NCBI GenBank assembly: GCA_019120175.1
Contig: DWVP01000023.1
Location: 124,001 to 188,000, forward strand
Source of the DNA: Candidatus Corynebacterium faecigallinarum
Lineage (GTDB): Bacteria; Actinomycetota; Actinomycetes; Mycobacteriales; Mycobacteriaceae
Direction of reading: 5' to 3'
DNA: 64,000 nt
The stretch's first letter is position 1. Each line of letters opens with the position of its first letter. A program made the translations under genes and the position numbers. Of this stretch, positions 28,201 to 35,714 are shown in pieces. The notes beneath the pieces were generated by a model. The model made no database searches, had not been told where the DNA came from, and saw only the letters and a program-made list of their open reading frames with translations.

Positions 28201-28596
28201 CTGGTGCACGCTGAGCGGGTCGACACTGCCCTGGAGCTCACCGGGTGGGCGGCCGGGGAGGCGAAGGCCGCGGAAACCGCCGGGAACACCGCTGGTAGAG
28301 CGTCCGGCACGGGTGCTGGCGCAGCCGCTGGGGACACCGCCGAGGACTCTGCCGCGCGCACCGGCGGGGCCCGGCTGGAGGCGTTGACCGAGGAGGCGTT
28401 GCTGCTGCACGTGCAGGGCCGGGACGATGCGGCGTTGACGATCTTCGAGTCGGTGGTGCAGCAGGCGCGTCGGGCCGACACCCCGTGGCTGGTGGACGCG
28501 GTGTCGCACCGGATGGCGGCGGCATCCCGCTATGCCGAGGACGAGCAGGTGCGTCAGCGTTACGCGGATCTGATGCGCGAGCTGTCGCTGGACTGA
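25267..28596 (+). CDS. Very large helical-repeat protein of unknown function
   Basis: I do not recognise this 1,109-residue protein. It is almost entirely helical and Ala/Leu/Glu-rich, with TPR-like stretches near the C-terminus (LGVAMAGSGVYFEALAIYDRALELVEQAQ, TLSALGNHRVAAETHSEAA, AEEWG-type helices). This suggests an alpha-solenoid scaffold. Two disordered inserts stand out: an acidic Asp-rich run (about 578-600) and Ala/Gly/Thr-rich linkers. There are no membrane helices or signal peptide, so it is cytosolic. It is divergent from dprE1 across only 50 bp, and a CATAGT box 7 nt before the ATG suggests leaderless transcription. Possible roles in cell-wall assembly are only guessed from position. 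Confidence 0.75.
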   Translation: MDWVDDSQDVTSVARRWESLRGRRVRGEVAEDVYLRQCEDLADLLRVGGESGDHRGVGVAAESAAGASAGAEELAYRIDLLRLFEREARGDGLSQVLELLPRLWRLHRTDPVRFPAHPDAVGGAVGQALDGGQLPNVFVLVWQDVILNAALSPAVSATRLEELNGQAFEALAQLGLPEEEISELRVRVLLASGRFDAAQALIGMLDAPVLPDAPEWDDAYRFQRDMDVRAMTALQCGDLEGAAALVDEMTAAPETRSQPTVIVAESLIPLAGVLPPETTASRACFVADRAAGEPMLSDAMLQVAEFLAQTGRERTALGLVDRLLPVLGLERREAEGDIHLLAGLHTVYQAGVAAGFGEVRPAFASLPVVSHWLSRIGWDAAGAGSVPGAASGTATGSAPTVAQLAAWTGQTAREAAAALDLRNDNDSESTIGLGLHVMPEGESVDTLSDTAETRLNSPVLTAIPPMPPRLPGWIDHDQLELPAEVADFSGELSGRPAPEVPVAGPVDVTDFGTEDGLLATMLYSTLGLADAVAVGVDRLIELRDAGGDGEYAVLLTELVNRYERAIAAFEDEDGDGDGDGGSDLDAESDVDSDVDSDADPERPTDPVIVEIDHVLSLRQDAQDEAEDAGAPPVEILTNRVHAIAGEWEGSCRIVREIIEQDILMGGVFPDLHALSLGLRALRRVTRFAPRAVPQVGTGLMVGIAQLDATANEALYAVAQYTTAVALALPPVPPASPADGATGPDGTPVAAPQLGGEDAPDLLDDLGQLGVAMAGSGVYFEALAIYDRALELVEQAQAERPATDPGGGGADTDAGASTSSEDAVDGVDVEDDLRTRRIRLLSGRGDTLSALGNHRVAAETHSEAAAAAEHWGLWEYAAESQVRCAAACLDDRDFARAAMIIEGFDEVEGLDWMRFPATRFRRELQATRLATALTAEHFDSEWPVQCARLAEAHEYLAQATSPQRAASELVDGVLVINRGLVHAERVDTALELTGWAAGEAKAAETAGNTAGRASGTGAGAAAGDTAEDSAARTGGARLEALTEEALLLHVQGRDDAALTIFESVVQQARRADTPWLVDAVSHRMAAASRYAEDEQVRQRYADLMRELSLD

Positions 28597-28604
28597 GGTG
28601 GAAG

Positions 28605-28640
28605 GGCGCTGCCTAGAGCCCCTAGAACCCCTAGAACCCC
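28605..28640 (-). repeat. 9-bp tandem repeat giving three in-frame stops
   Basis: On the minus strand GGGTTCTAG is repeated (third copy GGGCTCTAG), so the hypothetical gene ending at 28631 has three in-frame TAG codons in a row, 9 bp apart. Confidence 0.85.
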
Positions 28641-28987
28641 AGGATCTCCTGGACGGTCTCCGGCAGTTCGGCCACGCAGGTGATCTGCGGTTTCCCGGCC
28701 TCCTTGTGCTCGCGGAGCTCCTGGTTGATGATGCGTCGGCTGACGGAGTCCAGCACCGGCAGTTCCTGGGCGAGCAGGCGGACCATGAACTCGTTCATCG
28801 GCGCCTCTGCGTGCTGGGCGGCCTCGTAGTGCTTGTCCTCCACGGTGCCACCGACCACGCTGGTCTCCGCGCGGGCGCCCTTGGAGCCGGCCGGTTCGCC
28901 CTTGGTGGCCTTGGCGATGTTGCGGCGCATCCGCTGCTTGGCTTTGTCGCGCTCGCCTGTGCCTTTATCTCGTCCGAACATGGTCAC
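28631..28987 (-). CDS. Hypothetical small basic protein
   Basis: The 118-residue cytosolic protein is not recognised. It has a basic, Lys/Arg-rich first third (GRDKGTGERDKAKQRMRRNIAKATKG) and a more ordered second half (EAPMNEFMVRLLAQELPVLDSVSRRIINQELREH). The charged start could bind nucleic acid or membrane. An alternative ATG at 28981 would remove two residues. It is convergent with the large helical protein and divergent from the gene at 29086. Confidence 0.6.
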   Translation of the reverse strand: MTMFGRDKGTGERDKAKQRMRRNIAKATKGEPAGSKGARAETSVVGGTVEDKHYEAAQHAEAPMNEFMVRLLAQELPVLDSVSRRIINQELREHKEAGKPQITCVAELPETVQEILGF

Positions 28988-29085
28988 TGACGATACCCCG
29001 TGTCCGTACGCTCACCTAGACTCGGGGAAGAACCCGGCCGACCGCGATCAGTGCCGACCACGACCAGTACAGGAGCGCCACACCG

Positions 29086-29631
29086 ATGACCGACCCGTCC
29101 GCAGCGACGCCAGTAGCCGCACCGTCGAGCACCAACGAGCCGATGCCGCCCGCCCAGCTTGCGACCCTCGTGACGGCCACCCTGGGCTACTACGGGTTGC
29201 GGGACGCTGTGTCGACACCGTGGCTGCGCCGCGCCGGGCAAGCCGTGGTCCTCGTCGGCGCGGTCGCCCCGGTTGTCGTCGGCGAGTTCCGGTCGACCCC
29301 GGAGGAGACCCGGGAGGAAATCTCGGCGAACTTCGCTGAAGCTGCGGCGACCTGGCGTGAGCAATCCATCGCGAAGCGGGTGTCCAATGCCGTGATGGTC
29401 TTCGGCGCGGTGGCCGGAACGGTCGCCCTCACTGCCTGGCTGACGGGGAAGTTCGACGCGGTCGGGGAGTCGGCGGTGCGCAAGGTCGGCGGACGCCTGC
29501 CCCTCGTCGGAGCGCTGTGCCGGAAGGCACCGAATACGGTGAACGGGCTGCTGCAGGCCGGGGTGGCCGTCGGGGTGAACACGGTGTTGACCAGCCGCCA
29601 GGCCGGTCGCACCGGGAATGGGAAGGCATGA
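29086..29631 (+). CDS. Hypothetical membrane protein
   Basis: The 181-residue protein has a short hydrophilic start, a hydrophobic helix at about 51-67 (GQAVVLVGAVAPVVVGEF), a charged central helix (RSTPEETREEISANFAEAAATWREQS), and a second membrane helix (about 102-121). Function is unknown. Its stop overlaps the next start (ATGATGA), so it is co-translated with the 29628 gene. Confidence 0.7.
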   Translation: MTDPSAATPVAAPSSTNEPMPPAQLATLVTATLGYYGLRDAVSTPWLRRAGQAVVLVGAVAPVVVGEFRSTPEETREEISANFAEAAATWREQSIAKRVSNAVMVFGAVAGTVALTAWLTGKFDAVGESAVRKVGGRLPLVGALCRKAPNTVNGLLQAGVAVGVNTVLTSRQAGRTGNGKA

Positions 29632-30266
29632 TGAGCGATAACCCGGCACAGTCAGCACAGTCGGAGCAGTCCCAGGCCTCCCAGGCCGGGGCGACCCGTC
29701 CCCAGGACCCGCCGTTGCTCGTCGCGGCGACTGTCGGGGAGTCTACGGCGGTGTGGCAGGTGGAGGTTGACGCCCGCGTCCTGCTCGGTGATTTCAGCGG
29801 CGCCTGGCTGGTCGACCAGGATGGTGTCCACGGTTTCGCCGCCGACGCCGACTGGATCGAGCAGCGCGACGACCGGGACGCGGTGCTGGAACTGCTGCTG
29901 GCGCGTCCGGTCGTCGTCGCCGGTGACACACAGGACGCCACCCTCGCGAGACTGCCGCAGTCCGCACAGGTGGTGGACCTGGAGGCGACGCTGGAGAATG
30001 CGACGGCGGAGCTGGAACGCAACAAGGAGCAGTTCGCCGAGGAGAATCCGGGCAAGCGTCAACCGGCGTGGGGCGAGATCTCCTTCGCCGCGCAGGACGG
30101 CCCGGCACCGCAGGGGCTGACCGGGGATGCGGCGGCCGCGGTCACCGCCTGCATGGCGACCGCCCGTGGGGTTCGGTGGCTGGTCAGGGACTGGAATGCC
30201 GCAGAGAAGCTGCGCGCCCAGCGGCTCGGTGGTGAGCTGCGGGCCCTGCCGGTGGTGCTCCGCTAG
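29628..30266 (+). CDS. Hypothetical protein
   Basis: The 212-residue soluble protein is unrecognised. After a Ser/Gln/Ala-rich disordered start it has an alternating strand/helix pattern (LLVAATVGESTAVWQVEVDARVLLGDFSGAWLVDQDGVHGF) and a helical hairpin (VVDLEATLENATAELERNKEQF) that could form a coiled coil. Two adjacent ATG codons (29628, 29631) can both start it. It is coupled to the membrane protein before it, so the two may form a complex. Confidence 0.65.
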   Translation: MMSDNPAQSAQSEQSQASQAGATRPQDPPLLVAATVGESTAVWQVEVDARVLLGDFSGAWLVDQDGVHGFAADADWIEQRDDRDAVLELLLARPVVVAGDTQDATLARLPQSAQVVDLEATLENATAELERNKEQFAEENPGKRQPAWGEISFAAQDGPAPQGLTGDAAAAVTACMATARGVRWLVRDWNAAEKLRAQRLGGELRALPVVLR

Positions 30267-30374
30267 CCGCTTGGGACGCACATTTGCTACCCCCCCCACC
30301 AGCCCACTGCTGCCCCGCGTGGGCGACAGTTCATCCCCGGCACAGTGTGGCCAACCCCGCTACCCTTGGGTGGC

Positions 30375-31739
30375 ATGAACGCACGGCATGCTCCCTGGCC
30401 CGACCGCGCCCGCGGCGCGTCGGTCAGTGACGGCTTGGCGTCGGTACTGCCGCTACCGCTGCTGAACGCGGTCGAAAATACAGCGCGGAGCGCGTCACGG
30501 CGGGGATCGGACGGCGGCGGTGATTCCGACGGTGAGGCAGGCACCGACACCAGCGACACCAATGATGAGGACGTCACCCTCCTTCTCCTGGCCGAGCACC
30601 ACCGGCCCGGTGAGGGGTACTTCACCAGGGCACTAGGTGTCAACAGTGCGATGTCGGTGGCCGAGACAGTCCGCGCTGTACTGATCGCCTTCTCCTGGCC
30701 GGGTGCGGTGCGGATGCTGCAGGACGCCGGGGACACGGTGGTCGGTGGCGCGGTCTCCGGATCAGCGGCGATGCGGCCGACGACAGCGTCTGCCGCATCT
30801 TCTGCAGCGTCCTCCCGGGTGACTTCTCCACCGGACGGGGTGGCCTGGGCGGTACGCGCCCGCCGCCGCGACCGCCTGCGGGTCTACAGTCGTACCGCCG
30901 CCCCGATCGCCACCCCACTCCGGGAGGCACTGGGACGCGATGGCACAGCCACGCTCGTCGCCGACGGTGCAGTGTTCAGTGTCACCACCGCCGGCTCCAT
31001 GACCAGGGACGACCACACCCCGGAGGCGGTGTGTCTCGCCGGTGACTTCATCCCTGAGCAGGGCGTCCGAACCGGGGACGGACGGCAGGACGGTGCGTCC
31101 GGCATCCCGAGAGACGTCGACCTGGCGGCGGTGAACGTGACGCTGACCGGCGAGGAGACCGTCGAACAGATCCTGGCGGGCATCACCCCGGAACTGCGCG
31201 ACCTGCTGCTCGCCGGGGACCTGTACGAGTTCACCCCGTTGTTGCAGGCGCTGGATCTGGAGCGTCCGGCGCAGGTCTCCGACGAGATCCAGTCGGTGTT
31301 GTCGACATTGCCGGCGGAGACGACCCCGGTCGGGCGCGCCGCCGCATGGGCCCGGATCGTGGCGCTGTCGACACTGTCGGACCGGGCCGCATCCGACGAG
31401 ATCAGCGAGATGCTGATGGCCGGCCTGGGATTCACCCGGGCGGACGCCGACTTGGACCCGGATGTCGGCAAACTGTCGTCCGACCCGCTGGATGCCGCGG
31501 AGATCCGCCAGCTGTCCGCGGCGACCGGGCATGTCCTGGCCACCTGCGGCGCGGACGTGTGGGGGCAGCGGGATGCCACGGTGTCCGGGGTGACGCCGCT
31601 GGTGAGGCGGTGCAGCCTGGTGGAACGACTCGAGATGTACCGCTACCTGCTCCAGCGCTGGGACTGTCACGCCGATGACGCCGATGACGCCGATGACGGT
31701 GGTGGCGGTGCCGCGGACGTGCCCGGGGGACGCCCGTAG
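30375..31739 (+). CDS. Hypothetical protein with acidic C-terminal repeats
   Basis: The 454-residue protein is not recognised with confidence. A segment near residues 65-115 (VTLLLLAEHHRPGEGYFTRALGVNSAMSVAETVRAVLIAFSW) is faintly like the beta-rich plasmid pRiA4b ORF-3 fold, but this is weak. The middle is Ala/Ser-rich and the last helical part (LVERLEMYRYLLQRWDC) is followed by an ADDADDADD tail made of 9-bp DNA repeats. I start it at 30375 (MNARHAPW) because a TACCCT box lies close upstream; an ATG at 30345 is also in frame. Confidence 0.6.
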   Translation: MNARHAPWPDRARGASVSDGLASVLPLPLLNAVENTARSASRRGSDGGGDSDGEAGTDTSDTNDEDVTLLLLAEHHRPGEGYFTRALGVNSAMSVAETVRAVLIAFSWPGAVRMLQDAGDTVVGGAVSGSAAMRPTTASAASSAASSRVTSPPDGVAWAVRARRRDRLRVYSRTAAPIATPLREALGRDGTATLVADGAVFSVTTAGSMTRDDHTPEAVCLAGDFIPEQGVRTGDGRQDGASGIPRDVDLAAVNVTLTGEETVEQILAGITPELRDLLLAGDLYEFTPLLQALDLERPAQVSDEIQSVLSTLPAETTPVGRAAAWARIVALSTLSDRAASDEISEMLMAGLGFTRADADLDPDVGKLSSDPLDAAEIRQLSAATGHVLATCGADVWGQRDATVSGVTPLVRRCSLVERLEMYRYLLQRWDCHADDADDADDGGGGAADVPGGRP

Positions 31740-31768
31740 TCGAAAAATACTGCCGAGGGCAGTAGCGT

Positions 31769-32542
31769 ATGACCGACAACGACCGGCTGACTACCGGTGC
31801 CTGCAGGTATGACGAAATGGATCCGACTCACGTGACTGATGCCCTGGCCGAACGGCCCGACTCCGCCGATGATAACGGCTCCGCGGGCCCCGCGGCAGAC
31901 ATCGTCGATGGCGGGTCGAGCGCGGTCCAGCGTGCTACCGAGCACACCCGTCGGCTCGTCCGGCAGTTCACCAAGTTCGGCATCGTCGGGGCGTCCGGCG
32001 TGGTCGTCAATGCCGGGGTCGTGGTCGTGGCGAACAAAGCCACCCAGTGGCTGTGGGACCACGACGGCCACGAGGTCTTCGCCAACCTGCTCGGCACCAA
32101 CTACAACATCCGCTGGTACCACGTATTCGCCGTGCTGGCGTTCGTGGTGGCGAACCTGTGGAACTTCAACCTCAACCGGCGGTGGACGTTCCGGACGGCC
32201 GGCAAGTCCTCCTGGTTCAAGGAGATGTTCTCCTTCATGCTGGTCGGTGTCGGTGGCCTGCTGGTCACGCTGCTGGTGCAGACGGCGATGATCAACCCGG
32301 AGTCGCCGATCCACCTGTCGCGGGAGTTCTTCGACGGGTCGTCCGGCCTGCGTGACCCGATCTACTGGGGCAACCTGATCGGCGTCATCGTGGCGATCCC
32401 GGTGAACTTCCTGATCAACAAGATGTGGACGTTCCGCGCCGCTCGCGACCACCGGGTGATCACGCATGTGACGCCGCTGCCAGCCGATGGTAGTACTGAC
32501 GCGAGTGCCAACTCCGGCAACAATTCCAAGGAGGACATGTGA
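31769..32542 (+). CDS. GtrA-like membrane protein (Rv3789-type), first copy
   Basis: The 257-residue protein has a disordered start and four predicted membrane helices (FTKFGIVGASGVVVNAGVVVVANK; YHVFAVLAFVVANLWNFNLNRRWTF; MFSFMLVGVGGLLVTLLVQTAM; WGNLIGVIVAIPVNFLINKMWTF) with the GtrA signature NFxLNRRWTF, also present near the end as NFLINKMWTFR. Rv3789 of M. tuberculosis, beside dprE1, is a GtrA protein tied to arabinogalactan arabinosylation. A role in handling polyprenyl-phospho-sugar is inferred. A second ATG at 31817 is possible. Confidence 0.85.
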   Translation: MTDNDRLTTGACRYDEMDPTHVTDALAERPDSADDNGSAGPAADIVDGGSSAVQRATEHTRRLVRQFTKFGIVGASGVVVNAGVVVVANKATQWLWDHDGHEVFANLLGTNYNIRWYHVFAVLAFVVANLWNFNLNRRWTFRTAGKSSWFKEMFSFMLVGVGGLLVTLLVQTAMINPESPIHLSREFFDGSSGLRDPIYWGNLIGVIVAIPVNFLINKMWTFRAARDHRVITHVTPLPADGSTDASANSGNNSKEDM

Positions 32543-33075
32543 CCGAGCAGGTCGACGCGAGCGGCGACAAGGGTGCGTCGGGCGAATCCGGTGCGTCCGA
32601 TGCTCCCGGGCAGGAATCCACCCAGACGCCCGCATATGCCCCGGCCGGTTCGGACACCCCGGTCGGCGAGGTCGTCCGCCTGGACCTGAAGACCCAGCTG
32701 TTCCGCTTCGTGCTGACTGGTGGGCTGTCGGCGGTGGTGGACCTGGGGCTGCTGGCACTGTTCCAGTTGGTCTTCGGTTTCCCGGTCCCGGTGGCGCGCA
32801 CCATCAGCTTCATTGCCGGTACGACCACGGCTTACATGATCAACCGTCGGTGGACGTTCCAGTCGGAGGCCTCGAAGAAGCGCTTCCTTGCTGTCGTGGT
32901 GCTCTATGCGTTGACTTTCGTGGTCAACATCGGGCTGCAGACCGGTTGTGACCACCTGTTCACCGGGTGGGGCTGGGCAGATCCCATCGCCATGACCGGC
33001 GCGTTCATCATCGCGCAGGGGACGGGCACGGCGATCAACTTCATCGTCCAGCGCACCATCATCTTCAAGCACTAA
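32539..33075 (+). CDS. GtrA-like membrane protein, second copy
   Basis: The 178-residue GtrA protein has four short membrane helices and the signature YMINRRWTFQSEASKKRF (third quarter) plus NFIVQRTIIFKH at the end. It starts with GTG overlapping the previous TGA, with AAGGAGG 5 nt before it, so the two GtrA genes are tightly coupled. They are clearly different copies rather than a recent duplicate, which suggests a heteromeric pair. Confidence 0.85.
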   Translation: MTEQVDASGDKGASGESGASDAPGQESTQTPAYAPAGSDTPVGEVVRLDLKTQLFRFVLTGGLSAVVDLGLLALFQLVFGFPVPVARTISFIAGTTTAYMINRRWTFQSEASKKRFLAVVVLYALTFVVNIGLQTGCDHLFTGWGWADPIAMTGAFIIAQGTGTAINFIVQRTIIFKH

Positions 33076-33160
33076 GCGCCTGGTGCCTGACCCGGCTCAC
33101 TGCACCCTGCCGCCCCGCCGCGGAGGTCATCCCGATGCCCCGTCGCTCTCCCGGACTCGA

Positions 33161-33224
33161 GAAATTCCCATGCCTGGAGGTACGCTCTGACCTCGGTCAG
33201 CGTACCTCCAGGCATGGGGATTTC
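33161..33224. repeat. Dispersed palindrome family B, copy 1
   Basis: Arms of 26 bp (33161-33186 and 33199-33224, one mismatch) with core CATGCCTGGAGGTACGCT and a 12-nt loop. It sits between the convergent gtrA2 and lipoprotein genes, so it can act as a two-way terminator. The core recurs at 35637-35686. Confidence 0.85.
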
Positions 33225-33293
33225 ACATGACAGGGCGCAGTGGAAGCGGAGACGAGACGGTCCGGTCGGGAGGGGTGGAACGGTGGGCGGCCC

Positions 33294-33881
33294 CTAGTCG
33301 TCAGCGCCCGTGGTCTCGGGGCTGTCGTATTCGTGGGAACAGGCGTCGTCCCACTCCGGCGGGTCGGTGAGGGACTGATCACCGCTCTTGTGCGACTTTC
33401 CCATGACGATCCTGCCCTGCTGGTCGAGGAGTCGTTCCATGGTGGCCTCCCCGCCCCGGAACTGCTCGTCTGCGCCGGGATCGTGTTGGGAGACCTCGAC
33501 GGTGATGGTGGCGTTCGGATCGGTGGTCAGCGCGGCACCCTGAACCTCGGACGAGGCGTCCCACCCCGACGGCGCAGGCTCGCCGAGCGTGAAGGACTGG
33601 GTGCCGGAGAATGGAGCGTCCGGAACGAAGGTGGCGACCGTGTCGCCGTCGGACGCGACGGCCACCTCGTCGATGTCATAGCCGCAGGTGTGCACGAAGA
33701 CGGTCATGGCGCCCTCGGCATCCATCATGGTGCCGACTTCGCCGACGTAATCCGGCGGGGAACTGCAGGACGCCAGGGCAGCAACGGCGACAACCGCCAC
33801 CGTCACAGCCACCGCGCGCCGCCGAACACTCAGGGCCGGTAGAACTTCTCCGCCCGGCCCTTGGACTGCAGCGACAGCCAC
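33294..33881 (-). CDS. Putative lipoprotein
   Basis: The protein has a type II signal sequence: basic RRRAVAVTVAVVAVAALASC, with lipobox LASC, so the mature part would be a lipid-anchored exported protein of about 155 residues, acidic, with one further Cys pair. Function is unknown. The start is uncertain. The listed GTG at 33881 lies 52 bp inside glfT1, and a CTG at 33833, just at the glfT1 stop codon, would give a textbook signal peptide. It probably belongs to the glfT1 transcript. Confidence 0.65.
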   Translation of the reverse strand: MAVAAVQGPGGEVLPALSVRRRAVAVTVAVVAVAALASCSSPPDYVGEVGTMMDAEGAMTVFVHTCGYDIDEVAVASDGDTVATFVPDAPFSGTQSFTLGEPAPSGWDASSEVQGAALTTDPNATITVEVSQHDPGADEQFRGGEATMERLLDQQGRIVMGKSHKSGDQSLTDPPEWDDACSHEYDSPETTGADD

Positions 33882-34765
33882 TCGCGGAAACCCTTCACAT
33901 CGCGACGCTGCACCAGGAAGAACCAGGCGAACCGGGCGTACTCCTGCGGCAGCAGCCGTCGCATCCCCGGCTGGTTCATCAGGTAGCCGCGGTTGCGGTA
34001 GGTGAAGTAGCGCTTCGACTCATTGTCCGGGTACTGGGTGTGCATCCTGCCGCCGAGGATCGGCTTGAACTCGTCCGCACCGTCCGGGTGCAGGTAGGAC
34101 GTGGTGAGGCAGGTGCCGAACGCCAGCCCGGAGCGCACCAGCCGGCGGTGGTACTCCACCTCGTCGCCGCGGATGAACAGCCGGTAGTCCGGCACCCCGA
34201 TGACCTCCATCGCCTTGGCGCTGAGCAGCGCGCCGTTGAACAGGCTGGCGATGCCGGGCAGGAAGCCGCCCTCCAGTTCGTGCAGGTAGCGACGCCACAC
34301 CACACCCTGACGCAGCGGGAACGCCAGACGCTCCGGCTCGGTAATGTTGCACACCGCCGGGGAGACCTCCGCCAGTTGGTGGCGGGCGGCGACGTCGTAG
34401 AGGGTGGCCAGGACGTTCTCGTCGGCGGGCCGTCCGTCATCGTCGGCGCACCACACGGCGTCGACCCCGAGCGAGAGTGCGGTGAGGAAGCCGAGGGCGA
34501 ACCCGCCGCCACCGCCGAGGTTCGTCTTCGAGGGGACGTACACCGCACGGTCGCCGGCGAGGTCCTCGAGCAGGACGCGCACCTCGTCCTGGCAGCCGTT
34601 GTCGACGACGATGACCTTGTCCACCGGGTGGGTCTGGTCGCAGACCACCTTCAGGGAGTGCTGCAGCAGCTCGACACGGTTGTAGGTGACGATGACGGCG
34701 GCGGTGGTCCCTGACGGGTCCAGGACGGCTGCAGAGGGCGCAGAGGGTTCAGACATGGGGATCAT
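33830..34765 (-). CDS. glfT1: Galactofuranosyltransferase GlfT1
   Basis: The 311-residue GT2 enzyme adds the first galactofuranose residues to the rhamnosyl-GlcNAc-PP-decaprenyl linker of arabinogalactan. It shows AAVIVTYNRVELL near residue 22, VIVVDNGCQD, the UDP-Gal donor motif AVWCADDDGRPAD (DDD), and FIRGDEVEYHRRL with SYLHPDGADEFKP toward the acceptor site. Length and motifs match Rv3782 of M. tuberculosis. Its start overlaps the RES gene stop by 4 bp. Confidence 0.93.
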   Translation of the reverse strand: MIPMSEPSAPSAAVLDPSGTTAAVIVTYNRVELLQHSLKVVCDQTHPVDKVIVVDNGCQDEVRVLLEDLAGDRAVYVPSKTNLGGGGGFALGFLTALSLGVDAVWCADDDGRPADENVLATLYDVAARHQLAEVSPAVCNITEPERLAFPLRQGVVWRRYLHELEGGFLPGIASLFNGALLSAKAMEVIGVPDYRLFIRGDEVEYHRRLVRSGLAFGTCLTTSYLHPDGADEFKPILGGRMHTQYPDNESKRYFTYRNRGYLMNQPGMRRLLPQEYARFAWFFLVQRRDVKGFREWLSLQSKGRAEKFYRP

Positions 34766-35379
34766 TGTGCCATGTAGGGCCGGTGGAGACGGTGTGCGGC
34801 TCGTCTGGCCAGGACCGTCACCACCGGATAGGTGAGCGGACGGGAGAACTCTGGCGCCACAGGGAAGGCGGAGGACGCGGGTGCGAACAGGACGGTCATG
34901 GGCTGTCCGGTCACGGTGGAGGGGGTGAGAATCCCCTCGACCTGTGGGGAGTTGCCGACGGCGAGCTGGTCGTGAATGCTACGGGACCACGATCGGCAGA
35001 TGGCCTTCGTCGCTTGGGGAAGCGTGGCACTGACACCCTGACGGATGGCCCAGTCCGACTCCGGCATGAGATTGAGTAGTCGCAGCGGACGCGACGGGGT
35101 CCAGGCGATCATCAGTCGGTCGCCGCTGAGCACGATCGTCCTGAGTCCCTGGAAGACCTCGGCGAAGGCGGTGTCGGGGTCACCGGCACCGTAGTAGACG
35201 CCGTGGTCGGGGAAGGTGTCGCGCGGACCGGGGTGTGGGTCCCAGCGCATCGACGTCAGCGGTCCATATTCGCGGAACTGGTCCCACCGGGTGGGGTGGT
35301 TTCTGCGACTGTTCCGGACGCTGTGGATGCGCCAGATCGGGAAGTCGACGAGGATGAGGTCGCCCGCCTCCATGCTCAA
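34762..35379 (-). CDS. RES domain protein (NAD+-degrading toxin family)
   Basis: The 205-residue protein carries a RES fold: YGPLTSMRWDPHPGP with the conserved Arg, GVYYGAGDPDTAFAEVFQGL with the conserved Glu, and GILTPSTVTGQPMTVLF with the late Ser. RES toxins such as MbcT of M. tuberculosis consume NAD+ and are normally paired with a Xre/DUF2384 antitoxin; none is next to it. The listed start is TTG (ATG at 35373) without a ribosome site. A frame beginning at 35494 (see separate entry) is offset by +1 and may be its true N-terminus. It ends overlapping glfT1 (ATGA). Confidence 0.75.
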   Translation of the reverse strand: MSMEAGDLILVDFPIWRIHSVRNSRRNHPTRWDQFREYGPLTSMRWDPHPGPRDTFPDHGVYYGAGDPDTAFAEVFQGLRTIVLSGDRLMIAWTPSRPLRLLNLMPESDWAIRQGVSATLPQATKAICRSWSRSIHDQLAVGNSPQVEGILTPSTVTGQPMTVLFAPASSAFPVAPEFSRPLTYPVVTVLARRAAHRLHRPYMAQ

Positions 35380-35494
35380 CGGCCGCCGAGGGCGCGGTCG
35401 ACGGTGCGGACGTGGACGCCGGAGAAGGTGCGGGTGCTGCCGGACGGTCGAAGGTGTTGTTGGCGTTGGGGTTCTGTGCGTAGGGGTTGGTCAT
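35374..35494 (-). CDS. Pro/Ala-rich leader ORF, possible frameshifted start of the RES gene
   Basis: An ATG at 35494 with an AAAGG site 8 nt upstream opens MTNPYAQNPNANNTFDRP and then a Pro/Ala/Ser-rich run of about 20 residues. Its frame is one base out of phase with the RES domain and continues over it only as a shadow. Either a single-base indel separated a disordered N-terminus from the RES domain, or a short leader peptide is translated. Such Asn/Pro-rich starts are common in corynebacterial envelope proteins. Confidence 0.5.
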
Positions 35495-35636
35495 CTGGTG
35501 GCCTTTCTGGAGATGAGGGGTGATGTCCCTGGTGTCTGATCTTCAGTTGTTCACCGTATGGAACGGGTCGGACACGAAATCCTCGACTCGCCACTATGTT
35601 CGACATGGACGGCCTGTTACTCCCCACCCGAAGTAG

Positions 35637-35686
35637 GCATACCTGGAGGTACGGGAACCGCCCGGAACCCGTACCTCCAGGTATGC
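35637..35686. repeat. Dispersed palindrome family B, copy 2
   Basis: A perfect 19-bp stem (35637-35655 and 35668-35686) with core GCATACCTGGAGGTACGGG and a 12-nt loop, followed by ATTTCAC as in copy 1. It lies between the RES leader ORF and the end of the 35715 gene. It is the only notable element in this 220-bp gap. Confidence 0.85.
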
Positions 35687-35714
35687 ACATTTCACGCAGG
35701 CCGGGGTACTACCC

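Noticed and set aside
30375..31739. Assignment of this protein to the plasmid pRiA4b ORF-3 family
   Set aside because: Only one short segment is reminiscent and conserved residues are not clear, so it is left as hypothetical.
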